NCBI RefSeq assembly: GCF_900188185.1
Contig: NZ_FZPA01000011.1
Location: 1 to 64,000 of the forward strand
Source of the DNA: Sphingopyxis indica
Lineage (GTDB): Bacteria; Pseudomonadota; Alphaproteobacteria; Sphingomonadales; Sphingomonadaceae
Reading direction: 5' to 3'
DNA: 64,000 nucleotides
Below the pieces are notes generated by a model. It was not told the origin of the DNA, did not search any database, and worked only from the letters and a program-made list of their open reading frames with translations. The position numbers and the translations under genes are program-made. Of the stretch, positions 36,007 to 42,846 are shown piece after piece. The number at the start of each line of letters is the position of its first letter. The stretch's first letter is position 1.

Positions 36007-36624
36007 ATGGAACTGCTAGACCTCGAAAAGGCGCGGCTTTTCCTTGTGTTGGCCGTGCCGGGCATCGTGATACTGTATATGCGGAGCCAGTTTCTGACAG
36101 GGCGGATGCTCTCCTTGATGGAGGGGTTGATCGCTTACGTCACGGTCTCACTGGTGTATTATGCCCTCGTATTGCCAGCCTTTGCGTGGCTTGAGCAACG
36201 CACGGGCATCGCCGCTGCGGCGCTCTGGTTCCTGATCGTTCTAGCCGGTCCCGCCATCGTCGGGGCTTTGCTGGGCCTGAATGTCCGTAAAGGCTGGTCA
36301 CAAAAGGTGCTGAGGCGACTTGGCATCAGCACTGTCCATCCGATCAGCGCCGCATGGGATTGGCGGTTTTCGGGTGGCGAAGCCTGTTGGGTGCTGGCGA
36401 TCCTGAAGAACGGCACCCGATGGGCCGGTTATCTCGGCACCAATTCCTTCATGTCGTCCGACCCGTCAGAACGCGACATCTATATCCAGCAAGTTTACGA
36501 GTTGGATTCCAAGAGCCAGTGGACGCCCCGCGACAGCAGCGTTTGGATCGCCCACGGCGAAATTCAGTCGCTGGAGTTCTGGCCGGACGGGAAAACCCAA
36601 CAACAGGAGAAAGCACAACCATGA
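36007..36624 (+). CDS. DUF6338 membrane protein
   Basis: A 205-residue protein with three membrane segments in the first 95 residues (LFLVLAVPGIVILYM, LIAYVTVSLVYYALVLPAFAW and LWFLIVLAGPAIVGALLGL) and a cytoplasmic domain of about 110 residues. That domain has WDWRFSGGEACWVLAILKNGTRWAGYLG, an SH3-like beta region typical of DUF6338. GGGAGG lies before the ATG, 48 nt after the res stop. Its stop overlaps the next gene. A membrane effector or sensor for the defence block is possible but unproven. Confidence 0.78.
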   Translation: MELLDLEKARLFLVLAVPGIVILYMRSQFLTGRMLSLMEGLIAYVTVSLVYYALVLPAFAWLEQRTGIAAAALWFLIVLAGPAIVGALLGLNVRKGWSQKVLRRLGISTVHPISAAWDWRFSGGEACWVLAILKNGTRWAGYLGTNSFMSSDPSERDIYIQQVYELDSKSQWTPRDSSVWIAHGEIQSLEFWPDGKTQQQEKAQP

Positions 36625-36815
36625 GCGACAAGAAATCGCCGCCACCGAAACCGCCCGCCCGTCCTTTGCATGATGGGTATCGCCCGACTGACAACCGAGG
36701 CTACAAACCTGTAGGCACCGTTCAAAATGGGCATCAGCCTACCACGAGTCAGCAGGGGCCAAAAGGACCGCCGCCGAACCAAGGCAGCGGTGGCCAAAGC
36801 AGCGACAAGAAATAG
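36621..36815 (+). CDS. Small Pro/Gly-rich protein coupled to DUF6338
   Basis: A 64-residue disordered-looking protein with SPPPKPPARP near the start, repeats of GYRPT and GYKPV, and a Gln/Gly/Ser tail ending SSDKK. The ATG overlaps the DUF6338 stop (ATGA) with AGGAGA upstream. The Pro-rich stretch could bind the SH3-like beta domain predicted in the neighbour, so the two may be partners. I know no characterised homologue. Confidence 0.75.
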   Translation: MSDKKSPPPKPPARPLHDGYRPTDNRGYKPVGTVQNGHQPTTSQQGPKGPPPNQGSGGQSSDKK

Positions 36816-37063
36816 CAGCGGCGGAAGTTGCCGCTTCCGATAGCCACGTTCCCCTTATCAGCAGCCGCGAACGGCATGGCCTCATTCGTGGATTCACTGG
36901 CTTGGCCAGCTCGGGCGTCAATCGCGTGCGCTTCCGCATTTCATTTGTGCAGCTTCCCCTGACGGGTTCCCTACGGTCAGCATGACCCCGCGACCCTTTG
37001 GCCGCGCCTTGTTCTCCACATCGGCCGCAACGGTTGCGGCTCATAGCCACAAGGAGAACTGAC

Positions 37064-37318
37064 ATGACCACCGAAACCAACAGCCCCGCCTTCATGCTCT
37101 ATCGCGTGGACGGCAACGGTCCCGACGCCCGCTGGACCAAGATCGGTGCAGCATGGCCGAACCGCGACGGCAAGGGCTTCAACATTCTGTGCGATGCTGT
37201 TCCACTGCAAGGTCGTATCGTCATGCGGGCTTACACCCCGAAGCCGAAGGCCGAAGGCGCAATGGATGCCGAAGCTCCGAAGGCGCGGGCGACCACCAAA
37301 AAGGCCGGTGGGCGCTAA
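37064..37318 (+). CDS. Small conserved mobile-element protein (84 residues)
   Basis: A soluble beta-rich protein (FMLYRVDGNGPDARWTKIGAAWPNRDGKGFNILCDAVPLQGRIVMR) with a Lys/Arg/Ala-rich tail. AAGGAG lies 7 nt before the ATG. Proteins of this pattern are frequent on alphaproteobacterial plasmids and islands, often near antirestriction genes; the function is unknown. The stop overlaps the convergent HEPN-like gene by 3 bp. Confidence 0.75.
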   Translation: MTTETNSPAFMLYRVDGNGPDARWTKIGAAWPNRDGKGFNILCDAVPLQGRIVMRAYTPKPKAEGAMDAEAPKARATTKKAGGR

Positions 37319-38322
37319 CGCGCCCCCGGCTGTCCGGCTTCATCAACCGTGATCTCCTCGACAGCATATTTCTTAAGCTGACTGACAAGGTGGAATATAA
37401 AGTCCGCCATGATGATGGTGTTCAGGCTCGTTTGCTGCGTCTTGTAGCAGATGATGCCGTGCAGAGCGCCGTGTCGATTGGGAACGGGGTCGGTGCGGTA
37501 TTTCTCGCGCGCCGCTTCATCATCGCCAACTTCGTCATACAGGTGTTCTTCCACCTTCCTGAACAACTGCCATGAATATTCATACGCCGCTAGATCGCCG
37601 AGCGGCATTTCGCGGACCATTTCCCAGACCTCTTTCAGCCGGGTAATCCGCAGGCGGGATTGCTTGCCGTTCTTTGTTGGGACGGTGATCGTTCGCTTGC
37701 CGTCAAAGAACGCATCGCTGCATACCCGTTCAATCTCTGGGAACAGGAGCCGGGGCGCGACACGGAACATGCCCTGCTGGTGCGCCATCAATGCTTCGCT
37801 CATCGTTTCCTTCGCTTCCTCGTCAACGTCATAGTCGGCGAGTTTTGCAAGGAACGCTTGTTCTACCGCGGCCCATTCCTTCGCGTAATATTCTGCGATC
37901 AGGTCAGCGACCTGACCCTGCTCCATGCCATCGCTTTCGAGAAGATCGAAAGGTGTAGTGTGATGCGGAAGCCAGCCCGACTTTTCGACCATCGCCGCCT
38001 TGCGGCCTTCCTCGATGAGCCAATCGAATGCGCTGAATACCCGTTTGAAGTTGAATGCCTCAAACCGCTTTACGAAGTCGGAAAACACGTTCCCAAGTTC
38101 GCTTTGAGCCTTGGTCCACGCCGATAGGTCAGGGATGATCGGAGGCTTTAGCTTGAGAGGCTCCATGATACGCGCCCAGCGTTCGCTGTGCTCTTTGAGC
38201 GCGTTGGTCGCGCTGCCAAAGACGTTATCCCGAAAGACAGGGTTAAGCAGGCCAGCGTTTCTCATGGCTTCCGATAGCTTCTGCAATCCTTGATTTTTGG
38301 TCGGATGGCCGTCGTCACTCAC
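37315..38322 (-). CDS. Orphan helical protein with a HEPN-like RNase motif
   Basis: A 335-residue mostly helical soluble protein. Near the C-terminus Arg283-x4-His288 in NRHGALHGI, followed by a helix (NTIIMADFIFHLV), matches the Rx4-6H active site and placement of HEPN ribonucleases found in abortive-infection proteins. A GTG at 38322 with AGGAGC 7 nt upstream is preferred over a TTG at 38343. It is alone on the minus strand, convergent with the small gene at 37064. No nucleotidyltransferase or other antitoxin is adjacent. An RNase defence role is inferred from the motif and neighbours. Confidence 0.6.
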   Translation of the reverse strand: MSDDGHPTKNQGLQKLSEAMRNAGLLNPVFRDNVFGSATNALKEHSERWARIMEPLKLKPPIIPDLSAWTKAQSELGNVFSDFVKRFEAFNFKRVFSAFDWLIEEGRKAAMVEKSGWLPHHTTPFDLLESDGMEQGQVADLIAEYYAKEWAAVEQAFLAKLADYDVDEEAKETMSEALMAHQQGMFRVAPRLLFPEIERVCSDAFFDGKRTITVPTKNGKQSRLRITRLKEVWEMVREMPLGDLAAYEYSWQLFRKVEEHLYDEVGDDEAAREKYRTDPVPNRHGALHGIICYKTQQTSLNTIIMADFIFHLVSQLKKYAVEEITVDEAGQPGAR

Positions 38323-38488
38323 TTCTATGCTCCTAGGTTTCAATTATGCGAGATTGCCCGCCTGAGCGGAAGCAGTTTCGATGCCAGATTTACTTGGGCG
38401 TCCCCTTAGGGTCGGGCTTTATCGCTGGCGCGACGGAACCCGCGCTGCGGTTTCCGCCCATGGGGGTGACAATCCCTGACGCGAGATA

Positions 38489-38507
38489 GGGGCGGCAGTG
38501 CCGCCCC
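38489..38507. repeat. GC hairpin in the gap before ardC
   Basis: GGGGCGGC-AGT-GCCGCCCC in the 409-bp gap between the HEPN-like gene and ardC. No U-tract follows. The rest of the gap (38323-38731) is GC-rich leader-like sequence with no convincing gene and an AAAAGGAG site just before ardC. Confidence 0.5.
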
Positions 38508-38731
38508 CTGAATGACGCCGCCAACGGCGCAACTTTTCCTGTTTCGAGGGAGAAAGCGGCTCTGCCTCTCTCTCCCTGCAAGGTGCCGCTTTGGGGCCGT
38601 GGCTCACTTTGTTGCGCCCGCACCACCCCCGGCACCGGACCTTGCCCCCTCTCTCTCCGCCCCTCGCCGGGTCGGCAGGGGTCATGCGCGGCGCATGACC
38701 CGCTGCGCGGATCAGAAAAGGAGCAAACACC

Positions 38732-39646
38732 ATGACCAAAACAACCACCAAGCTAGACCCACACACCAGCATCACCGACCGGATTCTTGCCGAACTGGAA
38801 CAAGGCACACGCCCTTGGTTGAAACCGTGGAGCGGGGGCGACATGGCGACATCGGGCGCGACCCGCCCGCTGCGTGCCACCGGCCAGCCATATCGCGGCA
38901 TCAATGTTCTGTTGCTGTGGATCGAGGCGCAGGCATCGGGCTTTGTAAGCCCGTCATGGATGACATACCGCCAAGCCCAAGCCTTTGGCGCGCAGGTGCG
39001 CAAAGGCGAACGGGGCGCAACCATTGTCTATTACGGCGACAGCAACAAGACCGTGCGCGACGAGAACAGCGGAGAGGACAACGAACACCGATTCCGTTTC
39101 CTGAAAAGCTATACCGTGTTCAATGTGGCGCAGATCGACGGGCTTCCCGAGCGGTTTCACTATATCCCCGAACCCGCGCCAGAGGTGCAGCGCATTGCCG
39201 CTGCCGAGGCATTCTTTGATCGCATCCCCGCCACCGTGAACCACGGCGGCGACCGCGCCTATTATATCCCGTCAGCCGACCGCATCCAGCTACCGCCCTT
39301 TGCGGCTTTCCATGACGCTCACGGCTATTACACCACCAGAGGCCATGAAACCGTCCATTGGACGAACCACAAGAGCCGCCTTGATCGCTCATTCGGACGC
39401 GAGAAATGGGGCGATGAAGGTTACGCCCGCGAGGAACTGGTCGCCGAACTTGGCGCAGCCTTCCTTGCCGCCGACCTTGGCTTGTCGATTGAGCCGCGCC
39501 CCGACCATGCCAGCTATCTCGCAAGCTGGATTAGGGTCTTGCAGAACGACACCCGCGCCATCGTGCAAGCCGCTGCGCACGCGGAACGTGCCGTTGCATA
39601 TCTTCACCAACTGGCGAACCCCGACGAAGTGAGGGAGGCGGCTTGA
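38732..39646 (+). CDS. ardC: ArdC-type antirestriction protein
   Basis: A 304-residue protein with an N-terminal ssDNA-binding DUF1738 domain (ITDRILAELEQGTRPWLKPW, with TGQPYRGINVLLLW and FVSPSWMTYRQA). The C-terminal zincin-like metallopeptidase domain carries HETVHWTNHKSRLDR (HExxH). ArdC proteins protect incoming single-stranded plasmid DNA from host restriction during conjugation. AAAAGGAG precedes the ATG. Being the last gene of the element, it would enter early or late depending on the nick strand. A hairpin terminator follows. Confidence 0.92.
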   Translation: MTKTTTKLDPHTSITDRILAELEQGTRPWLKPWSGGDMATSGATRPLRATGQPYRGINVLLLWIEAQASGFVSPSWMTYRQAQAFGAQVRKGERGATIVYYGDSNKTVRDENSGEDNEHRFRFLKSYTVFNVAQIDGLPERFHYIPEPAPEVQRIAAAEAFFDRIPATVNHGGDRAYYIPSADRIQLPPFAAFHDAHGYYTTRGHETVHWTNHKSRLDRSFGREKWGDEGYAREELVAELGAAFLAADLGLSIEPRPDHASYLASWIRVLQNDTRAIVQAAAHAERAVAYLHQLANPDEVREAA

Positions 39647-39660
39647 GCCGCCGACAGAGA

Positions 39661-39686
39661 GCGCCGCCCCGAATGCGGGGCGGCGC
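39661..39686 (+). terminator. Hairpin after ardC
   Basis: A perfect hairpin with 11-bp arms GCGCCGCCCCG and CGGGGCGGCGC around an AATG loop, 15 nt after the ardC stop. No run of T follows, so it may work with Rho or as a stability hairpin. Confidence 0.5.
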
Positions 39687-39849
39687 AGGTCGTTTGACCC
39701 GCACCACCCACCCCAATGCGCGGGGCCGCTCGCAGGCGCTCGCGGCTAACGCTATTCCGCCCCGGCCCCGGAACCCCGCCCGATTCCAATTTAATCGTCC
39801 AACTGTGAAGATTGCGCACGACGCGCTGCCAACGATTCCGCAAATTTTT

Positions 39850-39868
39850 CTGCACAATACCTACACAG
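39850..39868 (+). promoter_or_regulatory. Paired CTRCACAR direct repeats (integrase arm sites, right)
   Basis: CTGCACAA at 39850 and CTACACAG at 39861, 11 bp apart and in the same orientation as the pairs at 15148 and 15198. They lie 58 bp inside the tRNA-Gly fragment, marking the right end of the first element. Confidence 0.65.
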
Positions 39869-39925
39869 GCAAAAATCGACGATTTTTGCTGTTACATTTC
39901 AGGTATTTACTGGAATCCAAAGATT

Positions 39926-39970
39926 TGGAGCGGGCGAAGGGATTCGAACCCTCGACCCCAACCTTGGCAA
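39926..39970 (-). other. tRNA-Gly(GCC) 3' fragment (shared attachment site)
   Basis: On the minus strand the 45 nt begin TTGCCAAGG (anticodon loop with GCC), continue through the variable region and an intact T arm (GGTTCGAATCC) and end CCCGCTCCA. The 5' half (acceptor, D arm and 5' anticodon stem) is missing, so it is not a working tRNA. It lies between the binding repeats of the two integrases and serves as the right end of the first element and the probable left end of the second. Confidence 0.82.
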
Positions 39971-40090
39971 AACGATTCAGGCCATTTCGCTGCTGTAGCC
40001 GAAACTACGAAATAGCACTATATTTCAGTTAGTTGTTGCAACATCGCTTACGACGCCGTAGCCTAAGAATCGCCACGAAACGGCAAAAAT

Positions 40091-40137
40091 TGGAGACAAT
40101 ATGGAGACAGAAAGCCTCGAATTGAGCTTTGTCTCCA
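40091..40137. promoter_or_regulatory. TGGAGACA repeats before the second integrase
   Basis: TGGAGACA at 40091 and 40102, 11 bp apart, and an inverted copy (GTCTCCA) at 40131-40137. They lie between the tRNA fragment and the integrase ATG at 40153, as expected for arm-type sites of that enzyme. The sequence differs from the CTRCACAG sites of the first integrase. Confidence 0.6.
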
Positions 40138-40152
40138 AATGGAGTCGTAACG

Positions 40153-41421
40153 ATGCCGACAGCCAAGATCAACAAGCGCTCGGTCGATGCCTTCAGCGCT
40201 GGTGGACAGCCGCAGGCAGTCTTATGGGATAGCGAGATCCGGGGCTTCGGCGTCCGCGCTCTGCCGTCAGGGCTCAAGACATTTATCGTTCAGTACCGCA
40301 ATGCCGAGGGTATCAAGCGGCGGATCAACCTCGGGCGCTACGGGGTCATCACGGTCGAACGCGCGCGCGATCTGGCGAAGATCAAGCTTGGTGAAGTGGC
40401 AGCGGGCGACGATCCGGCCGTGGCGGTCCACGAAGCCCGCAAGGGCATGACGGTCGCCCAGATGTGCGACTGGTATCTGGCCGAGGCTCGCGCCGGCAAT
40501 ATTCTTGGGCGCAAGAACCGGCCGATCAAGGAGTCCTCGCTCAAGATGGACGAGAGTCGGATCAACACACACATCAAGCCGCTGCTCGGCAAGCGCCACG
40601 CCAAGCACCTGACCATCGCGGAAGTCGAGCAAATGCAATCCGATGTGCGGGACGGCAAGACTGCCAAGGCGCGTGGCGGCGGGCGCGGGGGCAAGGCCGC
40701 GGGCGGCCCGGGAGTCGCAGCACGCTGCCTTGGCACGCTTCAGGCAATACTGGGCCATGCGAAGCACAAGGGGTTGCTGACCGAACATCCCACACGCGGC
40801 GCGAAGAGGCTGGCGACCAACAAGAGGACCCGGCGGCTCAGCTCAGCCGAGATCATCGCACTGGGCAAGGCAATGGCCTATGCCGAGCGCAATGGTGAAA
40901 ACCTGACCGCACTTGCGGTCGTCCGTCTTCTGGCCCTGACCGGTTTTCGGCGCGAGGAAGGCCAGGCTATGAAGCGCACGTGGGTCCATGTTGAAGGCGG
41001 TTTTGTCGCCTTTCCTGATACCAAGACCGATGCCCAGCTGCGCGCAATCGGACCGGAGGCACTGCGGGTTGTGCTGGCGCAGGCAGAAATCGCCGGCAAT
41101 CCCCATGTTTTCCCGTCATTGACCGGAGCAGGCCCCTATCAGGCCTCCAGCGCCTGCTTCATTCGCGTCTGCCGATTGGCCGGGATCGAGGGCGCGACGT
41201 TGCACACGTTGCGTCACACCTTCGCCAGCGTCGCCGGCGAACTCGGGTTCACCGAGCTGACCATCCGCGCCATGCTGGGCCACGCGTCGCAGAACGTAAC
41301 GCAGGACTACATCCACATCGACGAGGCATTGAAACTCGCTGTCAGGCGCACCTCGGACGAGATTGCCCGTCTGCTCGATCAAGGGGCGGCGAGCTTGCGG
41401 CGCCCCAGCCTCGCCGCCTGA
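40153..41421 (+). CDS. int: P4-type tyrosine integrase of the second element
   Basis: A 422-residue integrase with the N-terminal DUF4102 arm-binding domain (LWDSEIRGFGVRALPSGLKTF and RRINLGRYG), a core-binding domain and a catalytic domain. That domain shows TGFRREEGQAMKR (Arg), LHTLRHTFASVA (HxxR) and LGHASQNVTQDYIH (Tyr). GGAG lies before the ATG at 40153, and a TTG at 40129 lies inside the repeat sites, so I reject it. Its position 180 bp from the tRNA fragment fits insertion at the tRNA-Gly 3' end. Confidence 0.93.
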   Translation: MPTAKINKRSVDAFSAGGQPQAVLWDSEIRGFGVRALPSGLKTFIVQYRNAEGIKRRINLGRYGVITVERARDLAKIKLGEVAAGDDPAVAVHEARKGMTVAQMCDWYLAEARAGNILGRKNRPIKESSLKMDESRINTHIKPLLGKRHAKHLTIAEVEQMQSDVRDGKTAKARGGGRGGKAAGGPGVAARCLGTLQAILGHAKHKGLLTEHPTRGAKRLATNKRTRRLSSAEIIALGKAMAYAERNGENLTALAVVRLLALTGFRREEGQAMKRTWVHVEGGFVAFPDTKTDAQLRAIGPEALRVVLAQAEIAGNPHVFPSLTGAGPYQASSACFIRVCRLAGIEGATLHTLRHTFASVAGELGFTELTIRAMLGHASQNVTQDYIHIDEALKLAVRRTSDEIARLLDQGAASLRRPSLAA

Positions 41422-41432
41422 TCGTGCCAGAA

Positions 41433-41468
41433 TTGACTCCCTCGACACAAGGTAACGAATATGTTACC
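41433..41468 (+). promoter_or_regulatory. Promoter and palindromic operator of the toxin-antitoxin pair
   Basis: TTGACT at 41433-41438 is a good -35. The inverted repeat GGTAAC-GAATAT-GTTACC at 41451-41468 covers the expected -10 (GAATAT, spacing 18). It ends 14 nt before the toxin start, the usual place for autorepression by a toxin-antitoxin complex. Confidence 0.6.
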
Positions 41469-41482
41469 AATGGCGGTGCAAT

Positions 41483-41821
41483 GTGATTGTTGAGGAATAT
41501 GTTCTCGAGGATGGTTCCTGCCCGTTCCGGGGCTGGTTCGACGATCTCGATGTCCAGGCTGCAGCCAAAGTGGCAACCGCCATCGTCCGCATGGAACTGG
41601 GCAACCTGTCGAACGTCAAATGGATTGGCGGCGGGCTTGGCGAGTATCGGATCGATTGGGGGCCAGGATACCGGCTCTATCTGACGCAGGACGGCGATCA
41701 GCTGATCATCCTCTTCGTGGGCGGGACCAAGAAGCGGCAACAGTCGGACGTCAGGCAGGCGAGCGCACTGCTCGACGAGTACAAGGGCCGCAAGGCCAAG
41801 GCGAAGAAGACAAGGAACTAG
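41483..41821 (+). CDS. RelE/HigB-type toxin
   Basis: A 112-residue basic protein of the phage-derived Gp49-like/HigB group, as judged from CPFRGWFDDL near the start, GGGLGEYRIDWGPGYRLYLTQ and LIILFVGGTKKRQQSDV. Such toxins cleave mRNA at the ribosome. It starts with a GTG at 41483. The toxin precedes the antitoxin, the HigBA order. The pair probably stabilises the second element. Confidence 0.85.
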   Translation: MIVEEYVLEDGSCPFRGWFDDLDVQAAAKVATAIVRMELGNLSNVKWIGGGLGEYRIDWGPGYRLYLTQDGDQLIILFVGGTKKRQQSDVRQASALLDEYKGRKAKAKKTRN

Positions 41822-41826
41822 GCAAG

Positions 41827-42156
41827 GTGGCACTGACACGCGATTTCAAGGAGACGGTGAAGGAACGCGCCGCGCGCGATCCTGCCTTTGCCAAGGCCAT
41901 GCTCGACGAGGCCGCCACCGCCTTTCTCAACGGCGAGCCGCATGTCGCGCGCCTGATTCTGCGCGATCTGGTCAATGCCTCGGTCGGGTTCGAGGAACTG
42001 GCCAGTGAGACCAAACGGCCGAGCAAGAGCCTGCACCGGATGCTGTCCGAAAAGGGCAATCCGAGCATGGACAATCTCGCCGCGATCTTCGGCGCCGTCC
42101 GTAAGCGGCTTGGCGTGGCCTTCGAGGCTCATGCCGTCGAGGCAGCGTCGATATGA
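41827..42156 (+). CDS. HTH antitoxin of the HigA-like type
   Basis: A 109-residue protein with an N-terminal toxin-binding stretch (DFKETVKERAARDPAFAKAMLDEAATAFL) and a C-terminal helix-turn-helix (VGFEELASETKRPSKSLHRMLSEKGNPSMDNLAAIFGAVRKRLG). It should neutralise the toxin and repress from the palindrome at 41451-41468. A GTG at 41827, five bases after the toxin stop, is the best start. Confidence 0.85.
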   Translation: MALTRDFKETVKERAARDPAFAKAMLDEAATAFLNGEPHVARLILRDLVNASVGFEELASETKRPSKSLHRMLSEKGNPSMDNLAAIFGAVRKRLGVAFEAHAVEAASI

Positions 42157-42214
42157 AATATTCACACTGTCCGAAAGGCTGATAATCTACGTCCGAGCTT
42201 CGTCGTCCTTGTCC

Positions 42215-42475
42215 GTGAAACTTTCGTTCCAGGAGCAACCGATCCGGCCCGAAAGCCAAGAGCGCGGTGTAGGAGCAGCGTCAGCTGCCATCGACCGCGT
42301 GCCGGATCGCACCTTCGACCTTATTGCCGGGACTGCGGCGAGGGGCTTCGTCTTGCCGCTGCGCAAGACAGGCGAAGCCCGACCCAGTGAATTCGACCGG
42401 CGGAGCGAGGGAAGGAATGCGCTCGCGATCTTGATGGAAGGCGATTGCCGATGGCCCCACTCCCTCAGGCTATAG
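42215..42475 (+). CDS. Possible small protein between the toxin-antitoxin pair and the trb operon
   Basis: A GTG-started frame of 86 codons (VKLSFQEQPIRPESQ...) ending in EGDCRWPHS. The CxWP element recalls GcrA-type C-termini, but the match is too short to use. The surrounding gap (42157-42624) otherwise shows nothing clear. It may be a remnant or a chance frame. Confidence 0.3.
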   Translation: MKLSFQEQPIRPESQERGVGAASAAIDRVPDRTFDLIAGTAARGFVLPLRKTGEARPSEFDRRSEGRNALAILMEGDCRWPHSLRL

Positions 42476-42624
42476 TTCGGGAAAAATGGCGCGACTGGTT
42501 ACAGGCATGCAAGCGCCTTGTTCGGGCTAGCCGATGGGACGCTTCATTGGCCGGAAGCCCAAAGAGCGAGGCGACCCCGACGGGCGCAGCGCCGAACGAA
42601 GATGGATCCTGAGCAACAGGGGCG

Positions 42625-42846
42625 TTACGCCTTGCGGCGCCATTTGCCAAAGGCGCGGTCGCTGGCAATAAAGCGATCGATGATGGGGGGAGCGATGCGC
42701 TCGGGCGGAAGCGGCTTTGCCAGTCCCGTTTCGCTGGCATGCGCGGCTGCGTAATCCGACAATTCCCGATATAGCCGACCCGAAAGTTCCAATGTCAGTT
42801 TCACCGGCTTCTCGTCGGCGACGGGCCCCAAACGAAGTTTTGTCAT
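42625..42846 (-). CDS. DUF2274 protein at the end of the trb operon
   Basis: A 73-residue protein that starts TKLRLGPVADEKPVKLTLEL and ends RFIASDRAFGKW, the DUF2274 pattern found directly after trbI in many integrative elements. The ATG overlaps the trbI stop (ATGA). The beta-strand and helix layout resembles a ribbon-helix-helix regulator, so it may control the operon; this is inference. Confidence 0.85.
   Translation of the reverse strand: MTKLRLGPVADEKPVKLTLELSGRLYRELSDYAAAHASETGLAKPLPPERIAPPIIDRFIASDRAFGKWRRKA

Noticed and set aside
39926-39970. Functional tRNA-Gly gene
   Set aside because: Only the 3' part from the anticodon loop onward is present; the D arm and 5' acceptor strand are missing.
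40129-40153. TTG start for the second integrase
   Set aside because: The extension lies in the TGGAGACA repeat region; the ATG at 40153 has a ribosome-binding site and gives the normal DUF4102 beginning.
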